Positions 51,923-60,890 of a stretch of DNA of 64,000 bases are shown here, one piece after another. This stretch comes from Ferdinandcohnia sp036962685. Its GTDB lineage: Bacteria > Bacillota > Bacilli > Bacillales > Bacillaceae_L. The stretch covers positions 122,444 to 186,443 of the forward strand of contig NZ_JBALOP010000001.1 in assembly GCF_036962685.1 (NCBI RefSeq). Direction: 5' to 3'. A program made the translations under genes and the position numbers. A model generated the notes under the pieces. That model had not been told where the DNA came from. It did no database searches and worked only from the letters and a program-made list of their open reading frames with translations. Position 1 is the first letter of the stretch; each line of letters begins with the position of its first letter.

Positions 51923-52744
51923 TTATAGTTTGGTCCTTATACTCCACAGTTCTGGGAAAAAGCGGTGATTTATGACCTGTTTCAGATACTCGACACCTGC
52001 CGAGCCACCAGTCCCTCTCTTATATCCGATAATCCTTTCAACCGTAATCATGTGGTTGTAGCGCCATTTCTGTTGGTGGGATTCAATATCAACTAGCTTC
52101 TCCGCAAGTTCGTAAAAATCCCAATACTTTTCAATATTTTGATAGACTTCTAACCAGGCCTGTTCGACACTTTCGTTTGCCTTATAATCCTCGCTCCAAT
52201 CCCGCTCAAGACATGTTTTGTCAATTTTGAAGCCTCTCTTTGAAAGGGCTAGAATTGCCGCATCGTAAATGCTTTTTTCTTTAAGTGCAGATTCAACCTG
52301 TTTGTATATTTCGGGTTGATGTTTATAGACTCCAAGCACATTCGGCTTTTTATGGCCTAGGGCGAACTCAATTAGCCGATTTTGATAGGATTGGAAACCT
52401 GAGGATTTACCGAGTTCTCCTCTAAATTCCATATATTCAGCTGGAGTCAACGTTGAGAGAACATCCCAGGATTGAATCAATTGCTGCTGAATTCGCGAAA
52501 CCCTTGCTAGCATTTTAAATGCAGGTTCAAGATCATTTTTTAAAATAGACAATTTGGCTGCATTGACCTCATGTAAAATGAGCTTCATCCAAAGCTCACT
52601 CGTTTGGTGGATAATGATAAACAGCATCTCATCATGATGCTTAGAAAGCCGATGCTGGCTTGAAAGCAAAGTATCCAACTGAAGATAATCACCATACGTC
52701 ATATCCTTTGATAAATCATTGTAAATACCGTCTTTATTGTTCAT
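51923..52744 (-). CDS. kynA: Tryptophan 2,3-dioxygenase
   Basis: 273 residues of the haem-dependent tryptophan dioxygenase family. Signature segments: MTYGDYLQLDTLLSSQ, HDEMLFIIIHQTSELWMKLI, RGELGKSSGFQSYQNRLIEF, and near the C-terminus HMITVERIIGYKRGTGGSAG with the haem-ligand His and the substrate-contacting Thr/Gly loop. First step of the kynurenine route, tryptophan to N-formylkynurenine. No kynB or kynU is adjacent in the window. Start behind AAGGAGACGTGT. It lies 17 bp upstream of the frameshifted GNAT gene. Confidence 0.94.
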   Translation of the reverse strand: MNNKDGIYNDLSKDMTYGDYLQLDTLLSSQHRLSKHHDEMLFIIIHQTSELWMKLILHEVNAAKLSILKNDLEPAFKMLARVSRIQQQLIQSWDVLSTLTPAEYMEFRGELGKSSGFQSYQNRLIEFALGHKKPNVLGVYKHQPEIYKQVESALKEKSIYDAAILALSKRGFKIDKTCLERDWSEDYKANESVEQAWLEVYQNIEKYWDFYELAEKLVDIESHQQKWRYNHMITVERIIGYKRGTGGSAGVEYLKQVINHRFFPELWSIRTKL

Positions 52745-52903
52745 ACACGTCTCCTTTCGAACTTGAAAGATGGTGTTTATGTAACTAATCCTTATTTTCT
52801 ATGAATATGCTAAAAATCCTTTATATTTCATAAAATTTCAGGGGGCAATTTGATAAATTTCGGGTACTATCGCTTTAAATTTACGTCTATCGATTTTAGT
52901 CAA

Positions 52904-52939
52904 AAAAAGGCCTCCTGGAAACCAAATTCCGGAGGCCCT
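52904..52939 (-). terminator. Terminator of the thrE operon
   Basis: GGCCTCC pairs with GGAGGCC around a 15-base region with extra pairing, followed on the minus strand by seven T. Confidence 0.9.
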
Positions 52940-52942
52940 TAC

Positions 52943-53368
52943 CTATTTTTTTCTTCTAATAATTACCTGACTTAATACCTCTGAGATGACGAGCCCGAAT
53001 GCGATTGAACCAGAAATCATGAACGCTCTTGCTGCAAGTGATATAGCAGTGGAATAGTCATTTTCAACAAAATTCCGCATCGCGTTATATGCAATTCCAC
53101 CAGGTACCAACGGAATAATTCCGACAATACTATAAATAATTACAGGATTTTTATACGTTTTCGCAAAGATATGGCTGATGATCCCAACTAGAACCGATGC
53201 AGCAAGCGTTGCATAAACCGCATCAACCCCTTGCCAAAATAAAATGATATATAACATCCACCCCATCATACCCACGAGTCCACATTTTATAAGGGACTTT
53301 TTCGGGACGTTGAAGATGATTCCAAATGTACTTGAAGCAATTAAGCTTGTAACCAAATGGGAAAGCAT
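52943..53368 (-). CDS. ThrE-type exporter, small (YjjB/DUF3815) subunit
   Basis: 141 residues with four membrane segments (FGIIFNVPKKSLIKCGLVGMMGWML, VLVGIISHIFAK, IVGIIPLVPGGIAYNAM, ISGSIAFGLVI). The motif LVPGGIAYNAMRNFV is typical of the C-terminal half of threonine/serine exporters (ThrE/YjjB). Partner of the larger subunit 17 bp upstream. Together they would export threonine, serine or dicarboxylates, as in YjjPB-type systems. Confidence 0.85.
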   Translation of the reverse strand: MLSHLVTSLIASSTFGIIFNVPKKSLIKCGLVGMMGWMLYIILFWQGVDAVYATLAASVLVGIISHIFAKTYKNPVIIYSIVGIIPLVPGGIAYNAMRNFVENDYSTAISLAARAFMISGSIAFGLVISEVLSQVIIRRKK

Positions 53369-53385
53369 AGTAAACTCCTTTCAGA

Positions 53386-54129
53386 TTAGAAAATCGCGAG
53401 CACGACCGCTATCCCCGTGCCAATTGCTAGCGCAGTTAAAAAAGCTTCTGCACCTTTGGATAGCCCAGATACCAAGTGACCCGCAATTAAATCCCTAATG
53501 GCATTAGTAATCAGCAAACCAGGTACAAGTGGCATCACTGAGCCTATGATGATTTTATCAAGCTCCGCCCCAATCCCAGTAATGATAAAAAGATAGGCAA
53601 CGATTCCTATCACAAATGAAGCCAAAATCTCGGAAAAAAACTTAATTCGAATTAACCGATGAATGAAGATAAAAAAGGCAAAGCCTACTCCCCCTGCAAC
53701 GCATGCTGGTAAAAAATCTGTCCAAGTCCCTAGGAACATAATTGTAAAACAGCCACTTGCTATTGCAGCTGAAAAAATTTGAATCCAAATGGGATAAGAT
53801 AAATCCTTTTTTAAAAGCTCATCCAGCTCATTTTTTGCCTCTTGAAGGGTTAAATCCCCGCTGCTGATTTTGCGTGAAATGCTATTTACCAGGGTTACCT
53901 TTTCTAAATCCGTAGATCGCTCATTAATTCGTACTAAATTAGTAGGCTCTGTCCCACTAATCGAGAACATAATTGCAGTTGGCGTTACATAGCTATGGGA
54001 CGTCAAAATTCCAAATGCTGCAGCCATTCGGTTCATCGTATCCTCTACACGATACGTTTCAGCTCCACTTTCAAGCATAATTTTTCCCGCTAACAAGCAA
54101 ATTTCCACAATTTCACTCTTTTTTTCCAT
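53386..54129 (-). CDS. ThrE-type exporter, large (YjjP/DUF1212) subunit
   Basis: 247 residues. A cytoplasmic N-terminal region (EICLLAGKIMLESGAETYRV, EDTMNRMAAAFG) is followed by five membrane segments, with MPLVPGLLITNAIRDLIAGH. The family is the N-terminal module of ThrE exporters, split here from the small subunit. Start behind GGAGCGGTGTATT. Forms a two-gene operon ended by the strong terminator at 52904. Confidence 0.88.
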   Translation of the reverse strand: MEKKSEIVEICLLAGKIMLESGAETYRVEDTMNRMAAAFGILTSHSYVTPTAIMFSISGTEPTNLVRINERSTDLEKVTLVNSISRKISSGDLTLQEAKNELDELLKKDLSYPIWIQIFSAAIASGCFTIMFLGTWTDFLPACVAGGVGFAFFIFIHRLIRIKFFSEILASFVIGIVAYLFIITGIGAELDKIIIGSVMPLVPGLLITNAIRDLIAGHLVSGLSKGAEAFLTALAIGTGIAVVLAIF

Positions 54130-54333
54130 AATACACCGCTCCGATGGTTAAAAATTCACATATTGTAAAGCTTATAGTAAAGACACCCTCATAATCAACT
54201 TAAACTTTGGTAAACATGAGAATAATGGAAATTATTCTGGATTTATGATATATTCATCCATTATAGTACCGTTCAAAGAGAAACGAAAATAACGTGATTT
54301 TTGAGCGTCCAGTACAGGATAACGAAAGAGGTT

Positions 54334-55998
54334 ATGGCCGTGGAGAATAATAACGTTTCAAATTTTATTAGGAATATCATTATCGATGATTTAGAAACAG
54401 GTAAACGCGATCATGTTGTTACCCGCTTTCCTCCAGAACCAAATGGATACTTACATATCGGACATGCAAAATCAATCGTTTTGAACTTTGACCTTGCAGA
54501 CGAATTCAAAGGAAAAACAAACCTACGATTTGATGATACAAACCCATTGAAAGAGGATATCGAGTTTGTCAACGCGATTAAAGAGGATGTAAAATGGCTT
54601 GGGTATGATTGGGAAGGTTTATTTTTTGCATCAGATTACTTTGAAGAAATGTATAACCGTGCTGTTTTACTCATTAAAAAAGGCCTTGCGTATGTGGACG
54701 ATTTAAGTGCAGATGAAATCCGTGAATATCGCGGAACATTGACTGAGCCTGGAAAGGAAAGTCCATATCGTGACCGTACAATCGAGGAAAACCTTGAGCT
54801 ATTTGAAAATATGCGCGCCGGCAAATATGAAAATGGTGAGAAAGTATTACGAGCTAAAATTGATATGAAGTCGCCGAACATCAATCTACGTGATCCTGTT
54901 ATTTACCGAATTTCACATACGACTCATCATAACACAGGTGATAAATGGTGCATCTATCCATTGTATGCTTTTGCTCACCCACTTGAGGATGCGATTGAAG
55001 GTGTAACCCATTCGATTTGTACGATTGAGTTCGAGGATCAACGTCCTTTTTACAATTGGGTTGTCGAGCATTGTGAAATGGAACATCAACCACAGCAAAT
55101 TGAGTTCGGCCGTATCAATTTAACTAACACCGTGATGAGTAAGCGCAAGCTAAAGCAGCTTGTTGAGGAAAACTTTGTGGACGGATGGGACGACCCTCGC
55201 ATGCCTACCATTTCTGGGCTAAGACGAAAAGGGTATACACCTGATGCAATTCGTACCTTCTGCCGTGAATTAGGAGTAGCGAAAAACAACGGAACCGTTG
55301 ATACACAAATGCTTGAGCATTTTGTTCGTGAGGATTTGAAGCTAAAAGTACCGCGTACAATGGGCATCATCAATCCGCTTAAAGTCGTGATTACGAACTA
55401 TCCGGAAGGTCAAGTGGAAATGCTCGATGCGGAGATTAACCCTGAGAATCCAGAAATGGGTATTAGACAAATTCCATTTTCTCGTGAAATCTATATCGAA
55501 CAAGAGGATTTCATGGAAAATCCACCGAAAAAATATTTCCGACTCTTCCCTGGTAATGAGGTGCGACTAAAGCATGCATACTTTATTAAATGTGAAGAAG
55601 TCATCAAGGATGAGGAAGGAAATGTGGTTGAGCTCCGTTGTACGTATGACCCTGAAACAAAGAGTGGTACAGGCTTTACCGGTCGGAAGGTAAAAGGTAC
55701 AATTCACTGGGTTGAAGCGACACAAGCGGTGCCTGCAGAATTTCGTCTTTATGAGCCACTTATTTTGGATGAAGAAGAAAACGAGGAAGATGAAGATAAA
55801 ACTTTCCTTGATCATGTCAATCCAAACTCTCTTGAAATCTTAAATGGATTTGTTGAGCCAAACATGAAAGATGTAAAACCACAGGATAAGTTCCAATTCT
55901 TTAGACATGGTTACTTTAATGTAGATCCTAAACTCACAACAGAAGACCATCTCGTCTTCAACCGCATTGTTTCCTTGAAAAGTTCATTTAAATTATAG
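54334..55998 (+). CDS. glnS: Glutaminyl-tRNA synthetase
   Basis: 554 residues, class I synthetase: FPPEPNGYLHIGHAKSIVL with the HIGH motif, DDTNPLKEDIEFV, and VMSKRKLKQLVEE as the KMSKS-type loop. The C-terminal beta-barrel anticodon domains are present (YFRLFPGNEVRLKHAYFIKC). It charges tRNA-Gln directly. The ATG at 54334 follows AAAGAGGTT and is preferred over an in-frame TTG 33 bases upstream. Most Bacillus make Gln-tRNA by GatCAB instead, so its presence is notable. Stands alone. Confidence 0.95.
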   Translation: MAVENNNVSNFIRNIIIDDLETGKRDHVVTRFPPEPNGYLHIGHAKSIVLNFDLADEFKGKTNLRFDDTNPLKEDIEFVNAIKEDVKWLGYDWEGLFFASDYFEEMYNRAVLLIKKGLAYVDDLSADEIREYRGTLTEPGKESPYRDRTIEENLELFENMRAGKYENGEKVLRAKIDMKSPNINLRDPVIYRISHTTHHNTGDKWCIYPLYAFAHPLEDAIEGVTHSICTIEFEDQRPFYNWVVEHCEMEHQPQQIEFGRINLTNTVMSKRKLKQLVEENFVDGWDDPRMPTISGLRRKGYTPDAIRTFCRELGVAKNNGTVDTQMLEHFVREDLKLKVPRTMGIINPLKVVITNYPEGQVEMLDAEINPENPEMGIRQIPFSREIYIEQEDFMENPPKKYFRLFPGNEVRLKHAYFIKCEEVIKDEEGNVVELRCTYDPETKSGTGFTGRKVKGTIHWVEATQAVPAEFRLYEPLILDEEENEEDEDKTFLDHVNPNSLEILNGFVEPNMKDVKPQDKFQFFRHGYFNVDPKLTTEDHLVFNRIVSLKSSFKL

Positions 55999-56000
55999 AA

Positions 56001-56038
56001 AAAAGACTCGTGCCCAGCCGCACGAGTCTTTTTTTTTA
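56001..56038. terminator. Bidirectional terminator between glnS and SpoIID-type gene
   Basis: AAAGACTCGTG pairs with CACGAGTCTTT around CCCAGCCG, with A-run and T-run flanks. Its right edge overlaps the stop of the minus-strand gene. Confidence 0.9.
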
Positions 56039-57610
56039 GTATCTATCCTCTAAGTCGATTCCTTGGTAATAATGCTTAAGGATTTCCTCGAAGGTTGCCC
56101 CTTTTACTGCCATTCCGACGGCACCCGTTTGTGACAAGCCGACGCCATGCCCCCAACCACCACCGTATACTTTAAAGCCTATAACTTCCTTTGTTCCGTT
56201 GTCTTTAACTGGCTCAATGTGGAACAACGTGCTTAACAGCGAAGCTTGGTTGCCACTTGCATTAATGTATTTTAACGTTGTACGAATTTGATCCTTTTTT
56301 CCATAGAAAGTACCATTTTCCGTAACAAACTCAATTTCTAGCACACGACCTGAGCTTGAGCGCTCAAGAACATTAATTTCGTAAACCTTACCGACCTCCG
56401 TATTAAACGATGTGCTTAGTACATCACTCATTTCTTCTGCAGTCCATTCAAAATTCCAACGATGGTATTTGGACCAATCCGCTTCAAAGTCCCCCTCTTT
56501 TGCAGCGCGTAAAGACTTGGAGTTACTGCTGTTTTTAAAGACTTCAAGGGATGGAACGTGTTCAAATGCCTTACCTCTTTGGGCATCAGGCACCCCTCTT
56601 AAGTATGGAACAGGTTCTGAATTCCACACATCTTCATTATTTGCAGAGAATCCCCCACTCGTTGAGTTAAAGACAGCGGTAATTAATTTACCTTCATAGG
56701 TCGCAACAATTCCTCGTGTGCCATCAACTGCACCATTTGAAATTGGGTGTTCTGCCTCATAACCGCCATAAACTTGGTCAGAGGTTGTTGGAAGAAGGTC
56801 ATAACCATCCTTGCCTCTCTTCCCCATATTAGATAATGCATAGGTTCTTGCAGCAATTGCCTGTGATTTTTGTGCCTCTAATTCACCATATGGTACAGGA
56901 GGCAGTTCACGTGGAACGACGCCATATAAGTACTCTTCAATCGGAAGTTCATTGATTCCTGCAAGTGCTCCCGAGCTGTTGAAACCAACCTCAGCGATTC
57001 CACGGTATTTTTTATCGTTAATTGTAACTAAATCCTCTGAAATTACTTGTATAGGATTGGTTGTCGTAATTGCCGTTTCACCTTTTGAAACCTGAATTGT
57101 GGACTCTCCCTCGGCGGTTGTAATTAATCTCCAATAGGCATCACTTGCACCTAATCCTTTAGCGATAATTTCATTTTTAAAAGCAGTTCTCACTGAAAAT
57201 GATGCATCTGCAGGAAATTCTCCAATCAATAATCTCCATCCATTATTGTATTCCTCAATATAAGTTGGATAACCGTTTGATTCTGCTCGCTGTAGCCAAT
57301 CGGCAACATGTGCATTACTTGTTGAAAATGCAACCTGTAATCGGTAGTTTGTTTTTACAACTGATGAGCCTGCCAGTTCAACCGTAACTTGCTCATTGGA
57401 TCCACTTAATAAAACTTCACCTGTTTTTTTGTCAATGATATTAAAGTCACCAACCCCTCCGACATTCAGTGAACCTTCAGATGGCACAACACCAATTCGA
57501 ATATTAGGTTCTTCTCCCTCACTCGCTTCTACGGGATTGTCCCAGATTCCTTGAAGCGATAAAACACCAATAAAAGTAAACACAAATAAAAGCTTAAAAA
57601 ACTTTTTCAC
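56036..57610 (-). CDS. Secreted SpoIID/LytB-domain protein
   Basis: 524 residues from a GTG behind GGGGGAATTGTAG. Signal peptide MKKFFKLLFVFTFIGVLSLQ, cleaved near VEASEGE. A SPOR-like or beta region (YRLQVAFSTSNAHVADWL, RAESNGYPTYIEEYNNGWRL) is followed by the SpoIID domain: EYLYGVVPRELPPVPYGEL, EAQKSQAIAARTYALSNMG, VFNSTSGGFSANNEDVW and GGWGHGVGLSQTGAVGMAV. Related in plan to the gene at 39762-41531 but clearly different in its N-terminal half. Probably acts on cell-wall or cortex glycan. Confidence 0.88.
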   Translation of the reverse strand: MKKFFKLLFVFTFIGVLSLQGIWDNPVEASEGEEPNIRIGVVPSEGSLNVGGVGDFNIIDKKTGEVLLSGSNEQVTVELAGSSVVKTNYRLQVAFSTSNAHVADWLQRAESNGYPTYIEEYNNGWRLLIGEFPADASFSVRTAFKNEIIAKGLGASDAYWRLITTAEGESTIQVSKGETAITTTNPIQVISEDLVTINDKKYRGIAEVGFNSSGALAGINELPIEEYLYGVVPRELPPVPYGELEAQKSQAIAARTYALSNMGKRGKDGYDLLPTTSDQVYGGYEAEHPISNGAVDGTRGIVATYEGKLITAVFNSTSGGFSANNEDVWNSEPVPYLRGVPDAQRGKAFEHVPSLEVFKNSSNSKSLRAAKEGDFEADWSKYHRWNFEWTAEEMSDVLSTSFNTEVGKVYEINVLERSSSGRVLEIEFVTENGTFYGKKDQIRTTLKYINASGNQASLLSTLFHIEPVKDNGTKEVIGFKVYGGGWGHGVGLSQTGAVGMAVKGATFEEILKHYYQGIDLEDRY

Positions 57611-57842
57611 CTACAATTCCCCCTAATCATTTTTCCTCATATAGATAAGTTCGTTAGGGTTATAAAATTACCTTTCATACAATTTTACTATTTTTCAAAA
57701 TAAAATTTCATAAACCTGTTTTACTCGTTCCCTATCTTCTGATAGAAACCGACAGAATTCTTTTTCCTTCTATCCGGTTTTGCGTGAATAGCCACTTAAT
57801 GACTGAAATTTTTTCAGGACTTTAGACTCATCCGAAGAAAAA

Positions 57843-57866
57843 ATGACCAGGAAATCCTGGTCATTA
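57843..57866 (-). terminator. Terminator of the ABC exporter gene
   Basis: AATGACCAGGA pairs with TCCTGGTCATT around two A, followed on the minus strand by TTTTTT. Overlaps the gene's stop codon. Confidence 0.88.
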
Positions 57867-59582
57867 AGATTGATATTGAACTTGATGTAGGTTTGCGAAG
57901 ATGCCGCCCTGTTCAAGCAGTTCATCATGTCCACCTTGTTCTGCGATGCCATCCTCCGTTACGACTACAATGCGATCTGCATTTCGGATGGTAGCTAGAC
58001 GGTGAGCAATCACAAGAGTAGTACGATTTTTCGAAAGCTCAGTAAGGGCCTTTTGGATGATTTGCTCGGTTTCTGTATCTAATGCCGAAGTAGCTTCATC
58101 TAGAATTAAGATTGGCGGATTCTTCAAGAACATTCGAGCAATCGCAATTCGTTGTTTTTGCCCACCAGAAAGCTTAAGTCCTCTTTCTCCAACCTGAGTT
58201 TCAAAGCCCTCCGGTAAACCAGCTATGAAATCTTCAAGATGAGCACGCCTAGCTGCTTCCTCTATTTGTTCATCCGTTGCTCCGAGCATCCCGTAAGCAA
58301 TATTTTCACGAAGGGTTCCTGTAAAAAGGAAAACATCCTGCTGTACAATTCCAATTTGTGATCGCAATGATTGCTTTGTCATTTTACGAATATCCATGCC
58401 ATCAATTGAAATGGCACCACCATTAACATCGTAGAATCGTGGAATTAACGAACAAATCGTTGTTTTCCCCGCTCCAGATGGTCCGACAAACGCGACCGTT
58501 TCACCTGCATGCACCTTTAAGTTAATATCCTTTAGGACAGGACCCTGCTTTTCATCATAGCCAAATGTCACATGGTCAAACATGATATCACCATGAAGAA
58601 ACGGAACTGCCACCGCATCCTTTGCATCCTTAACCTCTGGCTCAATATCGAGAAGCTCAGTAAAACGTTTAAAGCCTGCCATGCCCTTTGGATACAACTC
58701 TAATAAGGCACTAATTTTATCAATTGGCTTAAAAAGAACATTAACGTAAAGAACAAATCCAACTAGTTCTCCGTATGTAAGCTCGCCAGTAAAGCTTAAC
58801 CATGCACCGACAACTAATACGATTAGCACAAACAAGCGTGTCATGAGGTAGATACCTGCGGAAGTAGACCCCATCACCTTATAGGCACTAAGCTTTGAAC
58901 GACGAAACTTGCGGTTATCAACCTTGAACCTAGAAATCTCAAATTCTTCATTTGTGAAGGATTGGACAACTCTTGCGCCTGCCACACTGTCCTCCACCCT
59001 CGCATTAACATCTGCGATATTGCTGTACATCGCCTTCCACGCACGATTCATGCGAACGTTGGAAAAAGCAATTAGCCATATTAAAAATGGCACAACAATG
59101 ATAGCGATTAACGCAAGCTTTACATTGATTGTGAGCATAATCCAAAATGCCCCAACAAAGGTCATGATTGCAATAAATAAATCCTCTGGGCCGTGATGGG
59201 CAAGCTCACCAATATCAAACAAGTCATTCGTAATCCTACTCATAACATGACCCGTTTTTGTGTTATCAAAAAAACGAAATGATTGCCGTTGCACATGCTG
59301 AAAAAGCTGCTGCCTCATATCGGTTTCAATATTAATTCCTAGCTCATGGCCCCAATAGCCCACGATAAATTGAAGGCCTGAGCTAACAAAATATAAAACT
59401 AACAGCCCAATGCTCACCCATACGATCGCGGACCAATTATTGGTTGGCAAAAGATCATCGATGAACTTTTGTACCGCAAGTGGAAAGAAAAGCTCTAAAA
59501 TCGCAACAACTACTGCACAGCTAAAGTCAATTATAAACAGCCTTCGATGGGGCTTGTAATATGTAAAAAAACGTTGAATCAT
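57864..59582 (-). CDS. ABC exporter half-transporter (multidrug/lipid type)
   Basis: 572 residues: an N-terminal membrane domain with six segments (about 15-300) fused to an ATPase domain with Walker A GPSGAGKTT (367-375), Q-loop VQQDVFLF, signature LSGGQKQR (471-478), Walker B LILDEATSALD and H-loop IAHR. Works as a homodimer or with another half. Similar to Bacillus multidrug or lipid exporters; substrate not predictable. Monocistronic, start behind AAGGAGAGGACAAA. Confidence 0.92.
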   Translation of the reverse strand: MIQRFFTYYKPHRRLFIIDFSCAVVVAILELFFPLAVQKFIDDLLPTNNWSAIVWVSIGLLVLYFVSSGLQFIVGYWGHELGINIETDMRQQLFQHVQRQSFRFFDNTKTGHVMSRITNDLFDIGELAHHGPEDLFIAIMTFVGAFWIMLTINVKLALIAIIVVPFLIWLIAFSNVRMNRAWKAMYSNIADVNARVEDSVAGARVVQSFTNEEFEISRFKVDNRKFRRSKLSAYKVMGSTSAGIYLMTRLFVLIVLVVGAWLSFTGELTYGELVGFVLYVNVLFKPIDKISALLELYPKGMAGFKRFTELLDIEPEVKDAKDAVAVPFLHGDIMFDHVTFGYDEKQGPVLKDINLKVHAGETVAFVGPSGAGKTTICSLIPRFYDVNGGAISIDGMDIRKMTKQSLRSQIGIVQQDVFLFTGTLRENIAYGMLGATDEQIEEAARRAHLEDFIAGLPEGFETQVGERGLKLSGGQKQRIAIARMFLKNPPILILDEATSALDTETEQIIQKALTELSKNRTTLVIAHRLATIRNADRIVVVTEDGIAEQGGHDELLEQGGIFANLHQVQYQS

Positions 59583-60290
59583 TTTGTCCTCTCCTTATGA
59601 CTTCCTTTTCATCTATTTCGAATTATAAGCCGTCATACCTAAATTTGACAAACTATTTTGCTGGTCGAAATAATTAATTTTCGGGTTGAGGTACATGGTT
59701 GGCCTCTTTTCCCTTGTACGTGTACCCTAGACCCTTCTTGCGGTACATGCTCTAACACTTTCATCCTCAGCATGTATCACTAGACTCTTCTTACAGTACA
59801 TGCTTTAACACTTTTTCTCGCTGCGTGTACCGCTGGACCTTTCTTGCGGTACATGCCCTAACAATTTCCCTCTCAGCATGTATCGCTAGACCCTTCTTGC
59901 GGTACACACTCTAACAATTTCCCTCTCAGCATGTACCGCTAGACCCTTCTTGCGGTACATACTCTAACATATTCCCTCTCAGCATGTACCGCTAAACCCT
60001 TCTTGCGGTACATNNNNNNNNNNNNNNNNNNNNNNNNNNNNNNNNNNNNNNNNNNNNNNNNNNNNNNNNNNNNNNNNNNNNNNCGGTACATGTTCTAACA
60101 ATTTCTTACTCAACATGTATCTCTAGACCCTTCTTGCGGCGCATGCCCTAACAATTTCTCTCTCAACATGTACCGCTAGTCCTTTCTTGCGGTGCATGCC
60201 CTAACACCATTTCTCTCAACGTGTATCACTAGACCCTTCTTGCGGTACATGCTCCTTCTCCCCATCGAGGAGTACTTATCCGGAACCACA
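59583..60290. repeat. Array of ~53-bp hairpin units upstream of the SMR operon (family C)
   Basis: The anchor TGTACCGCTAGACCC or a variant occurs with its preceding base at 59720, 59772, 59825, 59878, 59931, 59984, then after a 70-N gap at 60115, 60168 and 60221. Intervals are 52 or 53. Each unit pairs GTACCGC with GCGGTAC around a 12-base loop, then continues ATGCTCTAACAATTTCCCTC. The array ends near 60255. Same family as 45774-46050. No gene; the plus-strand frame at 60192-60380 is repeat-derived. Confidence 0.88.
60014..60083. other. Assembly gap (70 N) inside the 53-bp array
   Basis: The gap interrupts the array between units at 59984 and 60115. The 131-bp distance is not a multiple of 53, so the real gap is probably not 70 bases long. 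Confidence 0.98.
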
Positions 60291-60386
60291 CGAACCGCCC
60301 CCTTGGTCCCTAAGGTCATCCACAAGCAAAATTTCCCTCTTTCTACAAAAAAGTTTCTATTGTATAATGATGTCAGTTGAATAAAA

Positions 60387-60512
60387 AGGTTTTCTAGGGT
60401 TCCGTAGCTTTATGCTAGTCTGGTCCGAGAGAAAACTCATAGCGAAATTGCTATGCCACGGAGGGATAAAAGCCTGGGAGATTATACATTTGTTATAATC
60501 TCTCGGGCTTTT
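60387..60512 (+). promoter_or_regulatory. Guanidine-I (ykkC) riboswitch with terminator platform
   Basis: Contains the ykkC-type conserved blocks in order: TCTAGGGTTCCG (60393-60404), CTGGTCCGAGAGAAA (60420-60434) and CCACGGAGGGATAAAAGCC (60457-60473). The last block overlaps a terminator: AGCCTGGGAGATTATA pairs with TATAATCTCTCGGGCT, then TTTTTC. Guanidine binding should stabilise the aptamer and permit readthrough into the two SMR genes downstream. A -10 like TATAAT lies at 60363-60368. Confidence 0.93.
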
Positions 60513-60548
60513 TCTTTTTAACCGAATATGTTTAGGAGGAATTTATAT

Positions 60549-60890
60549 ATGAATTTAGAATGGACGAAAATCATTGTGGCGGCATTTTTTGAAGTGTTTT
60601 GGGTGATTGGCTTAAAGCACGCAGATAGTTTTTGGACATGGACAGGAACAGCGATTGCGATTTATATCAGTTTTTATGGGCTAATTGCTGCAGGTAAAAA
60701 ATTGCCGGTCGGAACGGCTTACGCTGTCTTTGTTGGGCTTGGAACTGCTGGTACCGTAATCTCCGAGATTCTGTTTTTTAATGAACCAGTTAAAATGACA
60801 AAGCTTCTACTAATAGGTTTGCTACTAGTTGGAGTAATTGGACTCAAACTTGTTACAAAAGAGGAAGATACGGAAGGAGTTGAAGGTTAA
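60549..60890 (+). CDS. SMR-family guanidinium exporter subunit 1
   Basis: 113 residues, four membrane segments. Starts MNLEWTKIIVAAFFEVFWVI, with the essential SMR Glu in AFFEVFWVIGLKHAD; the motif GTAYAVFVGLGTAGTV lies in helix 3. The charged tail EEDTEGVEG is longer than in its partner. The ATG at 60549 follows AGGAGGAATTTATAT; a start seven codons earlier is rejected. With the ykkC riboswitch upstream this is a Gdx-type guanidinium exporter of the two-gene kind. Its stop overlaps the partner's start (TAATG). Confidence 0.92.
   Translation: MNLEWTKIIVAAFFEVFWVIGLKHADSFWTWTGTAIAIYISFYGLIAAGKKLPVGTAYAVFVGLGTAGTVISEILFFNEPVKMTKLLLIGLLLVGVIGLKLVTKEEDTEGVEG

Noticed and set aside
59700..60255. 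CRISPR array or coding repeat upstream of the SMR genes
   Set aside because: The units are alike along their whole length, and open frames through them lack ribosome binding sites.
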